64,000 bases of DNA, taken from the NCBI GenBank assembly GCA_021292165.1, contig CM037876.1:211007825-211071824 (forward strand), given 5' to 3'. This DNA is from Shinisaurus crocodilurus. Taxonomy: Eukaryota; Chordata; Lepidosauria; Squamata; Shinisauridae. Positions 32,500 through 43,479 of this stretch are shown in pieces. The translations under genes were made by a program, and so were the position numbers. The notes beneath the pieces are model-generated. The model ran no database searches, was not told the DNA's origin, and saw nothing but the letters and a program-made list of their open reading frames with translations. How positions within the stretch are numbered: the first letter of the stretch is position 1; every line of letters begins with the position of its first letter.

Positions 32500-33110
32500 T
32501 GCAGCTCTATTTATTTCATTATAGTACTTTCATACTACTTAATATAGGAAAATCCTTCAGCAGTTCACAATAAAATACAAGAAAACAAGATAAACACAAG
32601 ATAAAAAATAATACATAATTAAAAGCATTAGGAACATTATAGCACAATAAGCAATAAAACAGGTTAGTAGCAGAGTCCCGCATAGGTCAGCGAAAGTCTT
32701 TGTTAACAGAAGTGTGTTTTCAAAAGACATTTTAAACTAGCTACCATTTCTGCCTCTCAAACTTCACATGAGAGAGTATTCCAAAGAGTGGGTGCCACCA
32801 CTGAGAAGGCCCACCTATGTGCCGCTACCTAGTGATATTCCATTGGCTGCAGAATGACCAATGAGGCCTCCTCCAAAGATCTTGGGGGGTTGACAGGGTA
32901 TATATAGGGCAGGGTACATGGGAAGACAGTCAGCTAAGTATTCCGGTCCTGAATCGTTATGGGCTTTGTATGTCAACCACAAGACCTTGAACATGGCTTA
33001 GTAGCTAACAAGCAGCCAGTGCAGGTCTTTTAACACAGGTGTAATATGTGTATATCTGGGTGCTCCAACAGAACTTTCCAAACCATCTGTAAAGGCAACC
33101 ACGCCTGCAA
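32500..33110 (-). mobile_element. L2 LINE 3' region
   Basis: The tail TATTTATTTCATTATAG at the left is followed by AATGCC/GAGAAGGCCCACC-type text and GGGCTTTGTATGTCAACC, then CAGCCAGTGCAGGTCTTTTA and the worn ORF2 end. Minus-strand L2. Confidence 0.65.
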
Positions 33111-33464
33111 TGCATTGTCATTGCCTAAATGAACGTTACCGAAGCATTGGCAATTGTAGCCAAGCTATTTCTGTCCAAGTAAGGTCACAGCTGATATATA
33201 AGCCGAAGCTTGTCACCCTCTACCTGGGAAATGAGCTGAGGGTGGAAAACCTGGCAGCAGAGAGGACACTGTTATAGTTTTGCCTGAATTTGGAGAGCTG
33301 CTCTGTCAGTTGTTTCGGTTTTAAAGATTTTAAATACTTGTTGATTTTAATGTTAGATAGTGATGTCGTGTTACGTATATCATTTTGTTTAGCGTGAGCT
33401 GCTTTGGGAAGACTTTTAGTCTTGAAAAGAGGCATACAAGTCCTTAAAATAAACACACAATAAT

Positions 33465-33912
33465 GCTTTATTATCATTTATTTATTATTAACAAGTATAT
33501 GCTGCCCTGTTTTCTCAAAAGCTATCAAGGTGGTGTACAACAATTTAAGACAATAAAACTGTAAAACAATAAAAAAAATAAGAACACTGAAAACAGTAAA
33601 ACATTAGAACATGAAATTAAAATGACATCATTCAAAGGCTAGATTTTAAAAAAAAAAGTGTCTTCACATCCTTTCCAAAAGTCAGAGTGGGCTGGGGGCC
33701 AATTGTAGTTCTTGAGGGAGCGCATTCCATAGTTTGAAGGCAACACAGGAGAAAGCCCATTCATACGTGCCCAACAAATGGGTCTCTGTGGGTAATGGTG
33801 TCCTCAAGAGGACCTCTCCTGCAGATCTTAATAACCAGGCAGGTTCATAACAAGACAGACAGTCCCTTAGATAGTCAGGTCCTAAGCCGTTTGGGCTTTA
33901 AAGGTTAAATAA
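33465..33912 (-). mobile_element. L2 LINE 3' region
   Basis: ATTTATTTATTATTAACAAG at the left edge, then GCATTCCATAGTTTGAAGG and CCTAAGCCGTTTGGGCTTTA. This is the complement of the L2 ORF2 C-terminus and tail. Confidence 0.7.
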
Positions 33913-34400
33913 TGGAAATTTAACCAAACATGTGGCATTAGAACACATTGCTGTGATTAGACACATCTTGCAGAAATTTCTAGAAAAATCGAGGTCCCAA
34001 AAATGAGAAGTCAAACTAGGGGAGTAAGCCTGGCCAGAAAATGAGATCACTAAATCAAAGATTAATGAAATGAAAGGAACTATTTCTGAGAGAATGGTTT
34101 GGTGATCAGAGTTTAGGGGAAAGTTTCTACAACCAATGTGTGTGGTTTTTGCTGCATGGATGCTTAGCTGGATTTGGGAGCAGACCTCTGTGGGTTCCAT
34201 TTTTAGATATGCATCCTCTCTCTGCACAGGAACATCTGATCCTGGTTTATTTTTGCTAGGACTCAACATTACATAGTGCAACATTAGCCCCTATAGGCAA
34301 GAGAAACAACAGCAAACAGAGACATTTAGCAGCAGAACATAGCACTAGCCATCCTGAGGGGAGGAAATGACAATATGCAAATACTACTAATATCAGAACA
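33913..34400. other. No gene seen
   Basis: Unassigned DNA. The 128-codon minus-strand frame at 33898-34284 has no family motif. Confidence 0.35.
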
Positions 34401-34620
34401 TATTTGTTTTATTTATTAAATAATTTATGCCTGCCTTTCCACTTTACAAAAGTGCCCAAGGTGGCTTACAAATAAAAATAAATTTGAATAGTGACTTGGG
34501 CTGAAATCCTATGCACCTGGGATTACGTCCCACTGAGCACTGCAGTGCTTACTTCTGCGTAAATATGCACAGCATTGCACTGCAAAACAACATAAAGAAC
34601 CAATAACTGAAACAGCAAAT
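34401..34620 (-). mobile_element. L2 tail with a nested MITE
   Basis: TTTATTTATTAAATAATTTA, CCTGCCTTTCCACTTTAC and AAGGTGGCTTACAAATAAAA are the complement of an L2 3' tail. A CAATCCTA-type element occupies 34500-34582. Confidence 0.6.
34500..34582. repeat. CAATCCTA-type palindromic MITE
   Basis: AAATCCTATGCACCTGGGAT, CCCACTGAGCACTGCAGTGC, TTACTTCTGCGTAAATATGC, AGCATTGCACT. Confidence 0.65.
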
Positions 34621-34661
34621 ATGACAAAAACAAGTCAGAGTTAAATAGTAGAATTAGCTCT

Positions 34662-34668
<7 letters not shown>

Positions 34669-34696
<28 letters not shown>
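34669..34696. repeat. (TA)n microsatellite
   Basis: About 14 TA dinucleotides. Confidence 0.9.
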
Positions 34697-34700
<4 letters not shown>

Positions 34701-34785
34701 CAAAGAGAAGCATCTGCTCCTTCAAAAATTATCTATGATAGGGACAAACTCTTCCAGTTTTGGGGGGACATGCTAGGAAAGCCTC

Positions 34786-34893
34786 CCCCTAGTGCCCTCC
34801 AGAAGTGTTGGACTGCAACTTGCATAATTTCCAGTCAGCATGGAATCATGAGAGTTGCAGTCCAACACATCTGGAGAGCACAACATTGGGAAG
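34786..34893. mobile_element. Palindromic ACTACAAC-class MITE
   Basis: GTGCCCTCCAGAAGTGTTGG and GTCCAACACATCTGGAGAGC form the arms, with a worn centre. Confidence 0.65.
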
Positions 34894-34899
34894 GCACGG

Positions 34900-35872
34900 T
34901 AGAAGTTCAAACTAGTTCTTTTGGGACAGGTTAGGGAATGACAAACAAGGTAAATGTTATATCAAATGAACAGCTATCCTCACGAAAAAGACAGAAAGTA
35001 ACTGCACCACAGGGACTGCACAGTAAAATGAGACCACCAAACTGGTAAGAGAAACTTCATCTAGGTGGATTCAGTTCAAATTATCAACAAGCCTATAACA
35101 GATGATACTTTCAGTGGAAAAGTTTAACCCAGTAAGAGTCTCAGCATTGGGGTCAGCAAAAGTATCTCATTGACGGAACACTTCCTTCCGCCAATGTGAG
35201 GCCTTTGATCCAGTGGAGTGTTTCCACTGGCTGAACAGGGGAGGAGGTGGTCTTTGCCAATTCCCCCTTCCCCTGCCGTCCCCTGTGTTCAACAAAAATC
35301 TGCTCCAGAGGATTTGGGGAACTTCTGGAACAAAATTGTGCGTCGATATTGCAATTGGTTGAACAAGAGATGTTCCTGATCCTATTTCAATCCAAGACCA
35401 CAAGTTTTAAAGGCGGTATTGCACAATTCACTTCTTACCTTCTTTGCAAGGTAAGGGGGTAAGGTGGGGGGGGAACCATGTCCAACCCCAAAACTTTCAC
35501 CATGTACTGATTACAACCTGGAAAGAAATGTCAAAATAAGGCCACTTTTTGAAAGTCAAAAGGCTGATACTGCAAAGTGTTTTGCCAACTGTTCTCTTGA
35601 AAGTACTCAGTGTACCATTTAGTGGCTTAATTTATAACTGAGGGAAACCCCAATAATTCTTGAGGTTGGGGTGTTGGGTCAGTGTGCCATCCAAGGCACA
35701 TAAGTTGCATTTTGATCCAGTAGACAACCTCTGCACAGTCAGATTCATGTTCATGCTTTATGAGCCTGTAGAGCATGCAACTTAGCTTGCAGAAATCATC
35801 TAGACATTTTGCTTTGTCTGTACTTCTCGCAATGGGCCGTCTCTCATTTTGTGAAACACTGGGGTCTGGACT
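34900..35872. other. No gene seen
   Basis: Unassigned; a GC-richer patch at about 35185-35340 might be an old DNA-transposon piece. Confidence 0.35.
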
Positions 35873-35880
35873 GTATAGAT

Positions 35881-36159
35881 CAGGGGTTAGCACAGGGCCC
35901 TCCAACCTTGGGTCCCCAGATGTTGCTGGCCTACAGCTCCCAGCATACCCAGCCAGCATGGCTAATGGCGAGGGATTCTGGGAGCTTTAGTCCAGCAACA
36001 TCTGGGGACCCAAGGTTGGAGGGCCCTGGGTTAGCAATTTGTGGCCTCCTGATGTTTTGGCCTACAATTCCCATGGTCCCACACCATTGGCTATGTTGGC
36101 GAGGGCTGATGGGAGTTGTAGGCTAAAACATCTGTAGGACCACAAGTTGCCTATCCCTG
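35881..36159. mobile_element. hAT-type MITE carrying a nested MITE
   Basis: The outer ends are CAGGGGTTAGCA (then GGTTAGCAATTTGTGGCC after the inner insertion) and GCCTATCCCTG. The outer flanks are GTATAGAT (35873-35880) and GTATAGTT (36160-36167), 7 of 8. The core has CTACAATTCCCATGG / TGATGGGAGTTGTAGGC. Confidence 0.8.
35893..36028. mobile_element. Inner palindromic MITE
   Basis: The ends are CAGGGCCCTCCAACCTTGGG and its complement. A perfect 8-bp TSD GGTTAGCA lies at 35885-35892 and 36029-36036, inside the outer element. Confidence 0.9.
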
Positions 36160-36167
36160 GTATAGTT

Positions 36168-37391
36168 TGGGATGTATATGGATGGATGGATGGATGTAAG
36201 GTGATGGTAGATGTATGGTCCTGCTTCACAACAATGCATTGAGTTTGATATCCTTTGTTCATTCACTCTGCATGGTCTTATAGGTACACTTTGAAATGCC
36301 ATACATTTGAACTTTGAAAGGTGGCTGGGAATGAAATCAAGGATACAGTACTAAGTATACTATCATTTTTTTAAGTGGCAAATAACACAGAACTTTTTCA
36401 TTAAGATGCATAATGTAGTACATTCGGTAAATTAGAAAAAATGAAGCCTGGTGTATGGCTAGAGGCTTTAGAAAATGTACACCATTAATATTTTAAATTA
36501 TGCAGTTGCTTCAAGGTCTTTCTCCATCTTTCTCTCTGAGCCAGATACAAAACTTTCATTAAAAGAGGCTCAAGCTTACTTGAACCAACCAACTACTTTC
36601 CCGCAACATCTTTCCAACCATCTTGCAGGCTAGGTATAAACACTATATGTGCTTAATTCAGAAGAGTCACTCTGCTAACTAGATGAAGAGAAATCTGGAA
36701 ACAAATAGTAATAAAATGAGGTATATGGAAAGCAAGCCTGCAACTTTCCTTTGAAGGGTGCAACTAGATGAGATGCAGGGTGTCCATGATTGGATCTCCT
36801 ATTTTTATTTGTTGTTTAAAGTCAAAAGTGGCAGCAGGGCATCCAAACTGGATCAGAGCCAGTAGGGAGCGGGAGTACACAGTTTCCCTGTGCCATTTCC
36901 CCAGTATAAGTCAACTACAGAGATTCTATTTCTTTTGTGAGGCAATGCATATGGGCACTGCTGAAGGAACACAAGAGGAGGTGGACCCAGTGCTGCAACC
37001 AACCATTGGGTCCCTCACACTATCTTGGGCCTGAAAAAAAACTAACTAAGAATCACTCTTATGAGTGAACCAAAGAACACATGGACTCGTATATCTACAC
37101 CGCTATCAGCAGACCTACCATATATGCCTCAGATATGACAGCCCTCCCCACCAGTGTGGGCCTGAATGGAACCCCAAGGATTTAGTGACAGCTGGGCTGG
37201 GACACTCATAAGGATATGGTAACATTGACACTTACATGTTTCCTATTTTGCTTTTTTATTCAGACCTTTGTGTAAACTGATTTGAACATTATATGCAAAA
37301 ACAGGATGCCAATGGGCAATAAATAGGGGGTGGGAGAGAAAAGAATAGAAGCCACTTGGGAGCTGCGGGGGGATCAGGTGCAAAAGAGGAC
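36168..37391. other. No gene seen
   Basis: Unassigned, apart from a short (GGAT)n run near 36178. The frame at 36768-37034 has no recognised motif. Confidence 0.35.
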
Positions 37392-37495
37392 CAGGCTCCT
37401 GCACCTTTAATACTGTAGCTGTGTAGAAGAGAATTTCAGTAGGACAAGTTATGCCTGCTGAAATTCCCCCTTCGACACAGCTATTAGAGGTGCAG
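37392..37495. repeat. Palindromic MITE
   Basis: GCACCTTTAATACTGTAGCT and AGAGAATTTCAGTAGG pair with CCTGCTGAAATTCCCCC and CACAGCTATTAGAGGTGC. Confidence 0.65.
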
Positions 37496-37553
37496 GTGAG
37501 TCAATTCTACTCTATTCTACTATTCTACTAACGGTAGCAACTACCAGGCAATT

Positions 37554-37916
37554 ATGGTGAGGTATCAGTTATCCCTAACTGGAAAGTTAGGGAACATCTG
37601 TGATTACCTCCCAGAGGAAAAGAGAGACTTGGCAAGGGTACTACAAGCGGAGGTCATCAGTATGGCAACCCTGCAGATGAATAACGCCAGACACCAAACT
37701 GATTGCCATGTCAGGTCTCTGATTAGTACCATCTCACTTGGACGTCATGTATGGCTAACATCAAATGTTAAAGCTCACATAGAAGACCTGTTTGATGAGG
37801 AAGGTCTATTCCATGAGAATATGGATGATTCTTTGGACGCAATCCAAAAGGCTAGGGTCAATGCCCAGAAGATGAGTTTCAGTACACTGCCAAGGCATAG
37901 GCAGTACAAGCCGTGA
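37554..37916 (+). pseudogene. DIRS retroelement gag-like fragment
   Basis: This 120-residue frame carries RHVWLTSNVKAHIEDLFDEE then GLFHENMDDSLDAIQKAR. It matches the conserved C-terminal block of DIRS-type ORF1 proteins (R-H-x-W-L ... F-D ... L-F ... D-x-L-x-x-I). The upstream helix-rich text (residues 1-50) fits the preceding part. The N-terminal gag half is missing, and the frame stops well before the reverse-transcriptase region. It is not a host gene. The family call rests on the motif block and on the downstream RT/RNase H/recombinase order. Confidence 0.65.
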
Positions 37917-38140
37917 CAGTGGAATAGGTTCACATCTTCCACAGCTCCTTTTCAACCTCTTTTTAAATGGGAGGACAAGATGCATGTTCACATGATAGTC
38001 AGTCTGCAGGACTAAGGAATGCTTCCCGCAGTTTCATTACCAAGGCCCTAAGAAAGCCAAGTCTTCTGTGAAACGGAGTTTCTTGACTCCTCTCGAATTT
38101 TAGAGGACTTGGCGACTACATTGGCCTTGACAAATACACA

Positions 38141-39403
38141 GGACACGACGACTGGCTGGTTGTCTATTCATCCAGACTACGTCTTCAGTCTGCACTTCAG
38201 ACAACCTTGTCCATGCTCGATGATCTCGGCTTATGTCTAAACATCAAAAAGTCAGTCCTCGATCCTACAAAGGAACTGAATTTCATAGGAACAGTTCTCA
38301 ATCCAAAGGATGGCTGGGCATTTCTACCTCAAGACAGAGTAGACAAAATACTTACTATCTCGGAATGCCTGTACCGAGCTCCTTTGTCCTCAGTAAGGTT
38401 GATCCAACGTCTTCTCGGCCATATGGCATCAACTGTGCAAGTAATGCATTATGCCCACCTTCACATGAGAACTCTTCAAAACTGGCTTATCCGCTCCTTT
38501 GACCTGCAAAGACAGGCACCTTCCACTCACCTCACCATTCCACGGAACACCGAAACATCTTTGTTGTGGCGGATGAGCAAGAGCGTTCTCATCAAAGGAG
38601 TGCCTTTTCATCCACTAACTCCGAGGGTTCTGACAACAGACGCCTCCCTCCTGAAATGCGGAGCGCATTGTTCAGGCCACGTAGCTTAAGACACGTGGAA
38701 CTCTGTTGAGTGCAAGATGCACATCAGTATGTTGGAGTTGATGGCAGAGTGGAATGCCATGAAGGCACTAGAGTCTCTTCTTCACAGCCAACACATCCAG
38801 GTTGTCTCAGAAAACATGACCATTGTAGCCTACCTCAACAAAGAGGGTGGAACGAGGTCGATGCAACTCACAAGGCTGACCCTCAGAATTTTCAACTGGA
38901 CAATTCCAAGACCCATGTCTCTCATGGTGCTTCGCATCGCAGGAAAAAACAACACACTAGCAGATACTCTAAGCAGAGTCTCCATGCAGTCACACGAGTG
39001 GCAACTGGATGCAGAGATTCGCAGTTGAATTTTCTCAATCTGGGGTCAACCGAAAGTAGATCTTTTTGTCACTTCCAAAAACATGGCCTACCATCTTTTT
39101 TGCAGCAGGGCAACATCGGATCCCAATCTCATCACAGATGCCTTCATGATGAAATGGGCGGGTCATCTGTATTACATGTTTCCACCTCTTCCTCTGTTGA
39201 TGTGAGTCATCTCAAAAATCTGGAGGGACAGAGCAGACTGCATTCTTGTAACACTGTGGTGGCCACGGCAACCATGGTTCCCCCAGCTCCTGCACCTTTC
39301 CGAAGGAGAATACCAGTTGCTCCCGATAGTGCCAACACTGCTAACTCAAGCTCAAAGCAACATCCAGCACCCAGATTTGGATAGCCTAGCATTAATGGCA
39401 TGG
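38141..39403 (+). pseudogene. DIRS retroelement RT-RNase H remnant
   Basis: One frame, broken by stops at about 38687, 39026 and near 39200, reads through the end of a reverse transcriptase into RNase H. It begins at the RT catalytic pair DDWLV (DD at 38147-38152), then LGLCLNIKKSVLDP, FIGTVLNPKDGWAFLPQDR, RLIQRLLGHMAS and HLHMRTLQNWL, which is the DIRS RT palm-to-thumb pattern. RNase H follows: TTDASLLKCGAH (first Asp near 38639), LELMAEWNAMKAL, AYLNKEGGTRS and AGKNNTLADTLSR. The expected Asp in the SEN segment is Glu. After that come the IWGQPKVDLFVT and HLYYMFPPLPLL blocks typical of DIRS. The RT fingers and most of the palm are deleted, so it is inactive. Confidence 0.8.
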
Positions 39404-39412
39404 CAGATTCGA

Positions 39413-39673
39413 TTATTCTAGCCCAAGACTTACCGTCACCGTTACAAACTGTCCTGCAAGCTGCCTACAAGCCGTACACGAGAGCATCTTATGCTAGGAA
39501 ATGTAAACAAAATCTTAAATCCTGCACAGTACAAACTGTACTAGAATATTTGTATGCTCTGATGGTGTGAGGTTTAAAATCATCCTCCATAAGGGTATAC
39601 TTGGCAGCAATTTCAGCCATTAAGCCTTATGTTACCTCGGGGTCAATCTTCACACATCCGTTGGCGAAACCTT
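39413..39673 (+). pseudogene. DIRS tyrosine-recombinase N-terminal remnant
   Basis: In a frame that overlaps the end of the RNase H section, the text reads LQAAYKPYTRASYARKC, then VLEYLYALMV, a stop, and GLKSSSIRVYLAAISAI. This is the core-binding (SAM-like) part of a tyrosine recombinase (S/T-x-x-x-Y ... L-x-x-L ... S-S-I-R-x-Y-L-A-A-I-S-A). The catalytic R-H-R-Y domain is absent: the match ends at HPLAKP and a stop near 39673. Its position after RNase H, overlapping in another frame, is the DIRS arrangement. Confidence 0.7.
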
Positions 39674-39714
39674 AATTTTGGGGGGGGGGGATTCTTTTGT
39701 ATCTGGCCACCCTA

Positions 39715-40034
39715 GGTTGGATCCAGAATTTTATTCCATTGACAGGACTGTCCCTGAGTGGAGTTCTGTTCAGAACGCTCCTGCTGGTGGAAAGGGAGGG
39801 GATTTTTGATGATTCTCCCCTCCCCCCTCAGTGCCACCTCCCCCACTGTTCCAGAGGGTCACCCAACCCTCCAGAGAAGATGTAGGGGGCGGGGTTATAG
39901 GGAACTGCAAGAAGATGATTAGCGGATTTTGCCTCCTCCCTGGTTCAGCCAGCAGAAAAACTCAGTTGGATCAAAAGCTTCCCACTGATGGAAGCAGCCC
40001 TTCCATCCATGGGAGGCTTTTGCTGGGTCCAACC
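39715..40034. mobile_element. TTGGATCC-ended MITE
   Basis: The left end GGTTGGATCCAGAATTTTAT and right end TTTTGCTGGGTCCAACCCC are imperfectly inverted. The middle is palindromic, with TGCTGGTGGAAAGGGAGGGG. Related to 44625-44871 and 50576-50829. Confidence 0.55.
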
Positions 40035-40961
40035 CCCTATTTGGTAGCTATAGCATGGTTTTTACATGTTTAAAATGAAAACATAGGCTAATGGTTGCCT
40101 TGGACCTAGTAATTAAGTCAAGGAACTTTGGTGATTATTTTCTTTTTGAAACTATTTAATTCAGAATTATCAGTTTCATGTCAACAATATCATGAGGCCA
40201 GGTGTCCTGTTTTCTGGACATATTTCCATCATGCTGGTACATCTGGACTATGTTTTGTCAGATAGAGATATTTTTGCTAGTTGGGTCAATACAAAATCTG
40301 GGTAGATAGCATTTGCTTCCTGAAGAAATCTCATGGCCTAGCATTTCTGGTAAGTTACTGAAGACTCCTCAATGGGAACATGTAGGATTGACATAGGTTC
40401 CTTACTTTCAGGGTTATCCCTAATCTTCAAGGATTGCCTGAAAACATCAGCAAGGAGAACACCCAGGGCTGTGCCACAGCCTTTCTTACCAAGCATTTCA
40501 TTTGTAAGCCCTAATTTGCCTGGCATGCTCTCTCAGGTTTTCACTTTGTTTCTTTGTGGTTACTGTCTTAACTATCATTTTTCAATTTTCTCTCCCAATG
40601 CTGGTTTAACTGGAGGGTTCCCCCCCCCCCTTCTTTCTGGCTTTTCTCTGTGGAAAACATTTAGTACTGCCATGCAAAAAAAATCAAAGAGAATTGCTTC
40701 CACTGTAACTATACTGGTATTGTTGCTGAATACGACTTTTATATTTAGATACCACAGAATGCAGTTGCCTTCCAAATCCACTTCATTAGAAGAACTCAGA
40801 ACATTTTGTTCTTTTTTCGGTTTGCACACAGCAGAGTCCCTGCTTGGAGTAATGTTACACTCCAGGAAAGCGCTTCATTATTATTTCGTCAAGGGTGTGG
40901 GAGGGAGCTAATTAAGAGATTCAAGATCTCCCATACATCTCATTCTGGAAGGATTGTATGA
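40035..40961. other. No supported gene
   Basis: The 179-codon frame at 40372-40911 runs through a C homopolymer and has no recognised domain. I do not call it a gene. No repeat recognised. Confidence 0.35.
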
Positions 40962-41335
40962 AGGGTGGCCACATGTCCTACTTTACAGAGGACAGGCCTC
41001 TATTTGAAGATGTCCTCAACTTGAACTGCTGCACCCAGGCCAAGTCAGGATCAAAGATAAAGAGCCATCAGAAGGAAGGGCAAAGCAGGGGCCTTGATGT
41101 TGCCCAGCAGCAGTTACATAGCAGGCTGAGCAGGCACACAGATCACCTGGTCACAGATGTCCCCAGCCCAGTAGGGTGAGCTGTATTGTATTTCTATTGA
41201 CACTTCAGTAATTATTTCTAAATTTGCATCTACACATATAAATCAGAATATGCCCATTTTACATAAATCTGTGCCATTTTTGTGTGTGTGATGCATTTCC
41301 TCCTTTTTTTGGCAATGCGTATAAGTGGTCACTCT
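40962..41335. repeat. Interspersed repeat, copy 1 of 2
   Basis: It starts AGGGTGGCCACATGTCCTAC and ends ATAAGTGGTCACTCT. The body is shared with 57953-58281 (AGGGGCCTTGA.GTTGCCCA, TGAGCAGGCAC, AATTATTTC.AAATTTGCAT). The inverted GTGGCCAC ends suggest a DNA transposon. Confidence 0.6.
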
Positions 41336-41527
41336 ATTGTATAGATAAACAACATGATTAATAGGAGTATTTAGATGCAAGGCTTTTGTATGTAAGGACT
41401 GAGAAATAATATCTACAGATAGTCCCTCTCGTTTCCTTGGATCCAATTATGGGAACACTTACATTGCACTTAGCGCTCATACATTCTGGTTTCCTTCCTA
41501 AATAGTGAATACTTACTGGAAGTTTTG

Positions 41528-41610
41528 GCTTCTATTTATTTATTTCACCATGTATAGCCTGCCTTTCCATTTCCTTTAAAAATGCCAATACATCAGGAAT
41601 TCAAAATGCA
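41528..41610 (-). mobile_element. L2 tail fragment
   Basis: TCTATTTATTTATTTCACCA then TAGCCTGCCTTTCC: complement of an L2 3' tail. Confidence 0.45.
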
Positions 41611-41841
41611 GGTGAAATTAATTTGGAAGTGTTTATTTAATGCTTCTATAAGATTCCATACTGTTCATTTTGTAGGTTGATATCTGTGCCTTCTCCCTTA
41701 TGCGCCTCCTCAGCTTTTCAGATTGTTGTAGGGTGCCTGGTTCAGGTTGCCGTGCTGTCTGGAGGTCAACTCGATGAGCACTGGAAATCTGGCCTCCTCA
41801 GTTATGGCAAACCTTGGCAAACTGCCTCACTGCACATATTT

Positions 41842-41977
41842 AAGCTGCAATGCTATGCAAGTTTAGACACAAAAAAAGGCCTACAATTCCCAGCAAGCCC
41901 CAGCCAGCTATGCTGGCTGGGGTTTGCTGGGAGTTGTAGGCCTTTTTTTGAATAAACTTGCATAGCATTGCAGCTTT
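41842..41977. mobile_element. Near-perfect chimeric palindrome
   Basis: Arms of about 65 bp: AAGCTGCAATGCTATGCAAG then GGCCTACAATTCCCAGCAAG, mirrored almost exactly around TAT. It combines CAATCCTA-type outer ends with the CTACAACTCCCAGCA core. Confidence 0.8.
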
Positions 41978-42292
41978 AGGAACCTTGTTAAGGTGTTTTT
42001 ATTTTGTCAGGCCTGTGGTTAGTTCTCTGGAGAGTACTGTGTTCTGACCATGTCTTTTCTGCTGATGTGCAATACGCTTCTGAGGATTTTATGCCTGGGG
42101 TTTTTCTTTTTTCGTTAATGTTTTTCTTTTTTGGTCACTTTCTAGTCTATAAGACACAGTAAGTCATGTTGGTCTATAAGAAAAATTAAACCCAGTCTGG
42201 CAATATCTTCATTGGAACCAACTATGAAGGTATTGCCTGATCATAGATTTTGGAATTTTCAATTTTATGGTTTTGTCCAAATTTATATGCAA

Positions 42293-43094
42293 CTAGCTTT
42301 TTTTACCCAGCATTGCACGGGTCGTCATTTTCCTATAGGCACTATTTGTTTGAAATTCCTTAAGGTAGCTGTCCGCTGTTTTGAATCCCTCCATAGGAAA
42401 GGTCCCCCGGGGACTACATAATGGAATCCCAGCTCCCCCGGGACTACCAGCTCCCCCGGGACTGCACAATGAAATCTCTGTTCCCCTGGGACTACACAGT
42501 GAAATCCCTGCTTCCCCCCCACCCGGGAGTGCACAACAATGAAATCCCAGTTCCCCCCCCTCCCGGACTACACAATCAAATCCCTGCTCCCCCCCTCCAG
42601 TACTGTACAATGAAATCCCAGCTCTCCCCCCCTGGGACTACCCAACAATGTAATCCCAGTTTGGGGGGGGACTACCCAACAATGAAATCCCAGCTCCCCC
42701 CCCCCCATGTAGGCCCCAGCTGCAGTTCATATGAACGTTCTGTTTGGACGTGGGAGAGATTTGCATATCCGCTCCTGATTGTGCCCCTGTGGCGGCAGTT
42801 CATACCAACATTCTAAATGCCGGTGGAGCGATTTGCATAACCCCTCCTGAATGGCCCCTGCGAACATTCCAAGTGACGTCACTGGCTCTCATCTATTTTG
42901 GGCTATACAGGTGCAGTGAGGGCCTTGTTGGAGATTTGAAGCCACCAGTCTTTGTCCTTGGGTGATGAAGAGTATACGTGCAAAGTTTGGGGCGGATCCG
43001 TCCAACCGTGTAGGAGCCTATAGGACGCACGCAAACACCCGTACAGACATACGTATGTACGGATGGACAAACATTCACATTTATATAGTAGATA
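42293..43094. repeat. Unclassified repeat carrying a minisatellite
   Basis: The left edge ACTAGCTTTTTTTACCCAGC then ATTGCACGGGTCGTC and the right edge ACAGACATACGTATG then TTTATATAGTAGAT resemble borders of widespread DNA-transposon repeats. I cannot name the superfamily; no inverted ends are evident. Confidence 0.4.
42407..42710. repeat. Degenerate G/C-rich minisatellite
   Basis: About eight imperfect units of CCCGGGACTACACAATG plus AAATCCCAGCTCCCC, variable in length (about 30-40 bp) because of C runs. Confidence 0.8.
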
Positions 43095-43477
43095 AAATGG
43101 TTATCTTGTACATAAATGCATTATTTAATTGTAAATAAATACAGGAAACTGTAGCTGCAGCACAAGGCTCCTTATGCTGCCCTACTAATGTGTCATCTTT
43201 ATCAGCAGGAGCTCACCAGTGGGAATCAAAAGATAGTTCAATATTTATGCCCAGATAATCCTTAGATTCTTTCCTGAAATTGCCAGCAACTTAGATGAAC
43301 AATTAACAGCCTGAGTCCTCCTCCAGTAGGAAGCGACAGTATTGAGACCCTGATCTCAGTGCTGTATCCTGGAAGGGTTTCCCATGTGAAAGTAATTCAG
43401 CCATTACAGTTATCTCTGCACTGCAGAGAACTGCCATGATTAGGCCACCAGCAGCTGTGGTATGCACTTATTCCAGT
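43095..43477. other. No gene seen
   Basis: Unassigned, repeat-poor. Confidence 0.4.
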
Positions 43478-43479
43478 CA

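Noticed and set aside
40372..40911. 179-codon plus-strand frame
   Set aside because: It crosses a C homopolymer, has no recognisable domain or codon signal, and has an overlapping minus-strand frame; chance is more likely.
42407..42710. CRISPR-like repeat array
   Set aside because: The units are contiguous and degenerate with no unique spacers, and the genome is a vertebrate one; it is a minisatellite.
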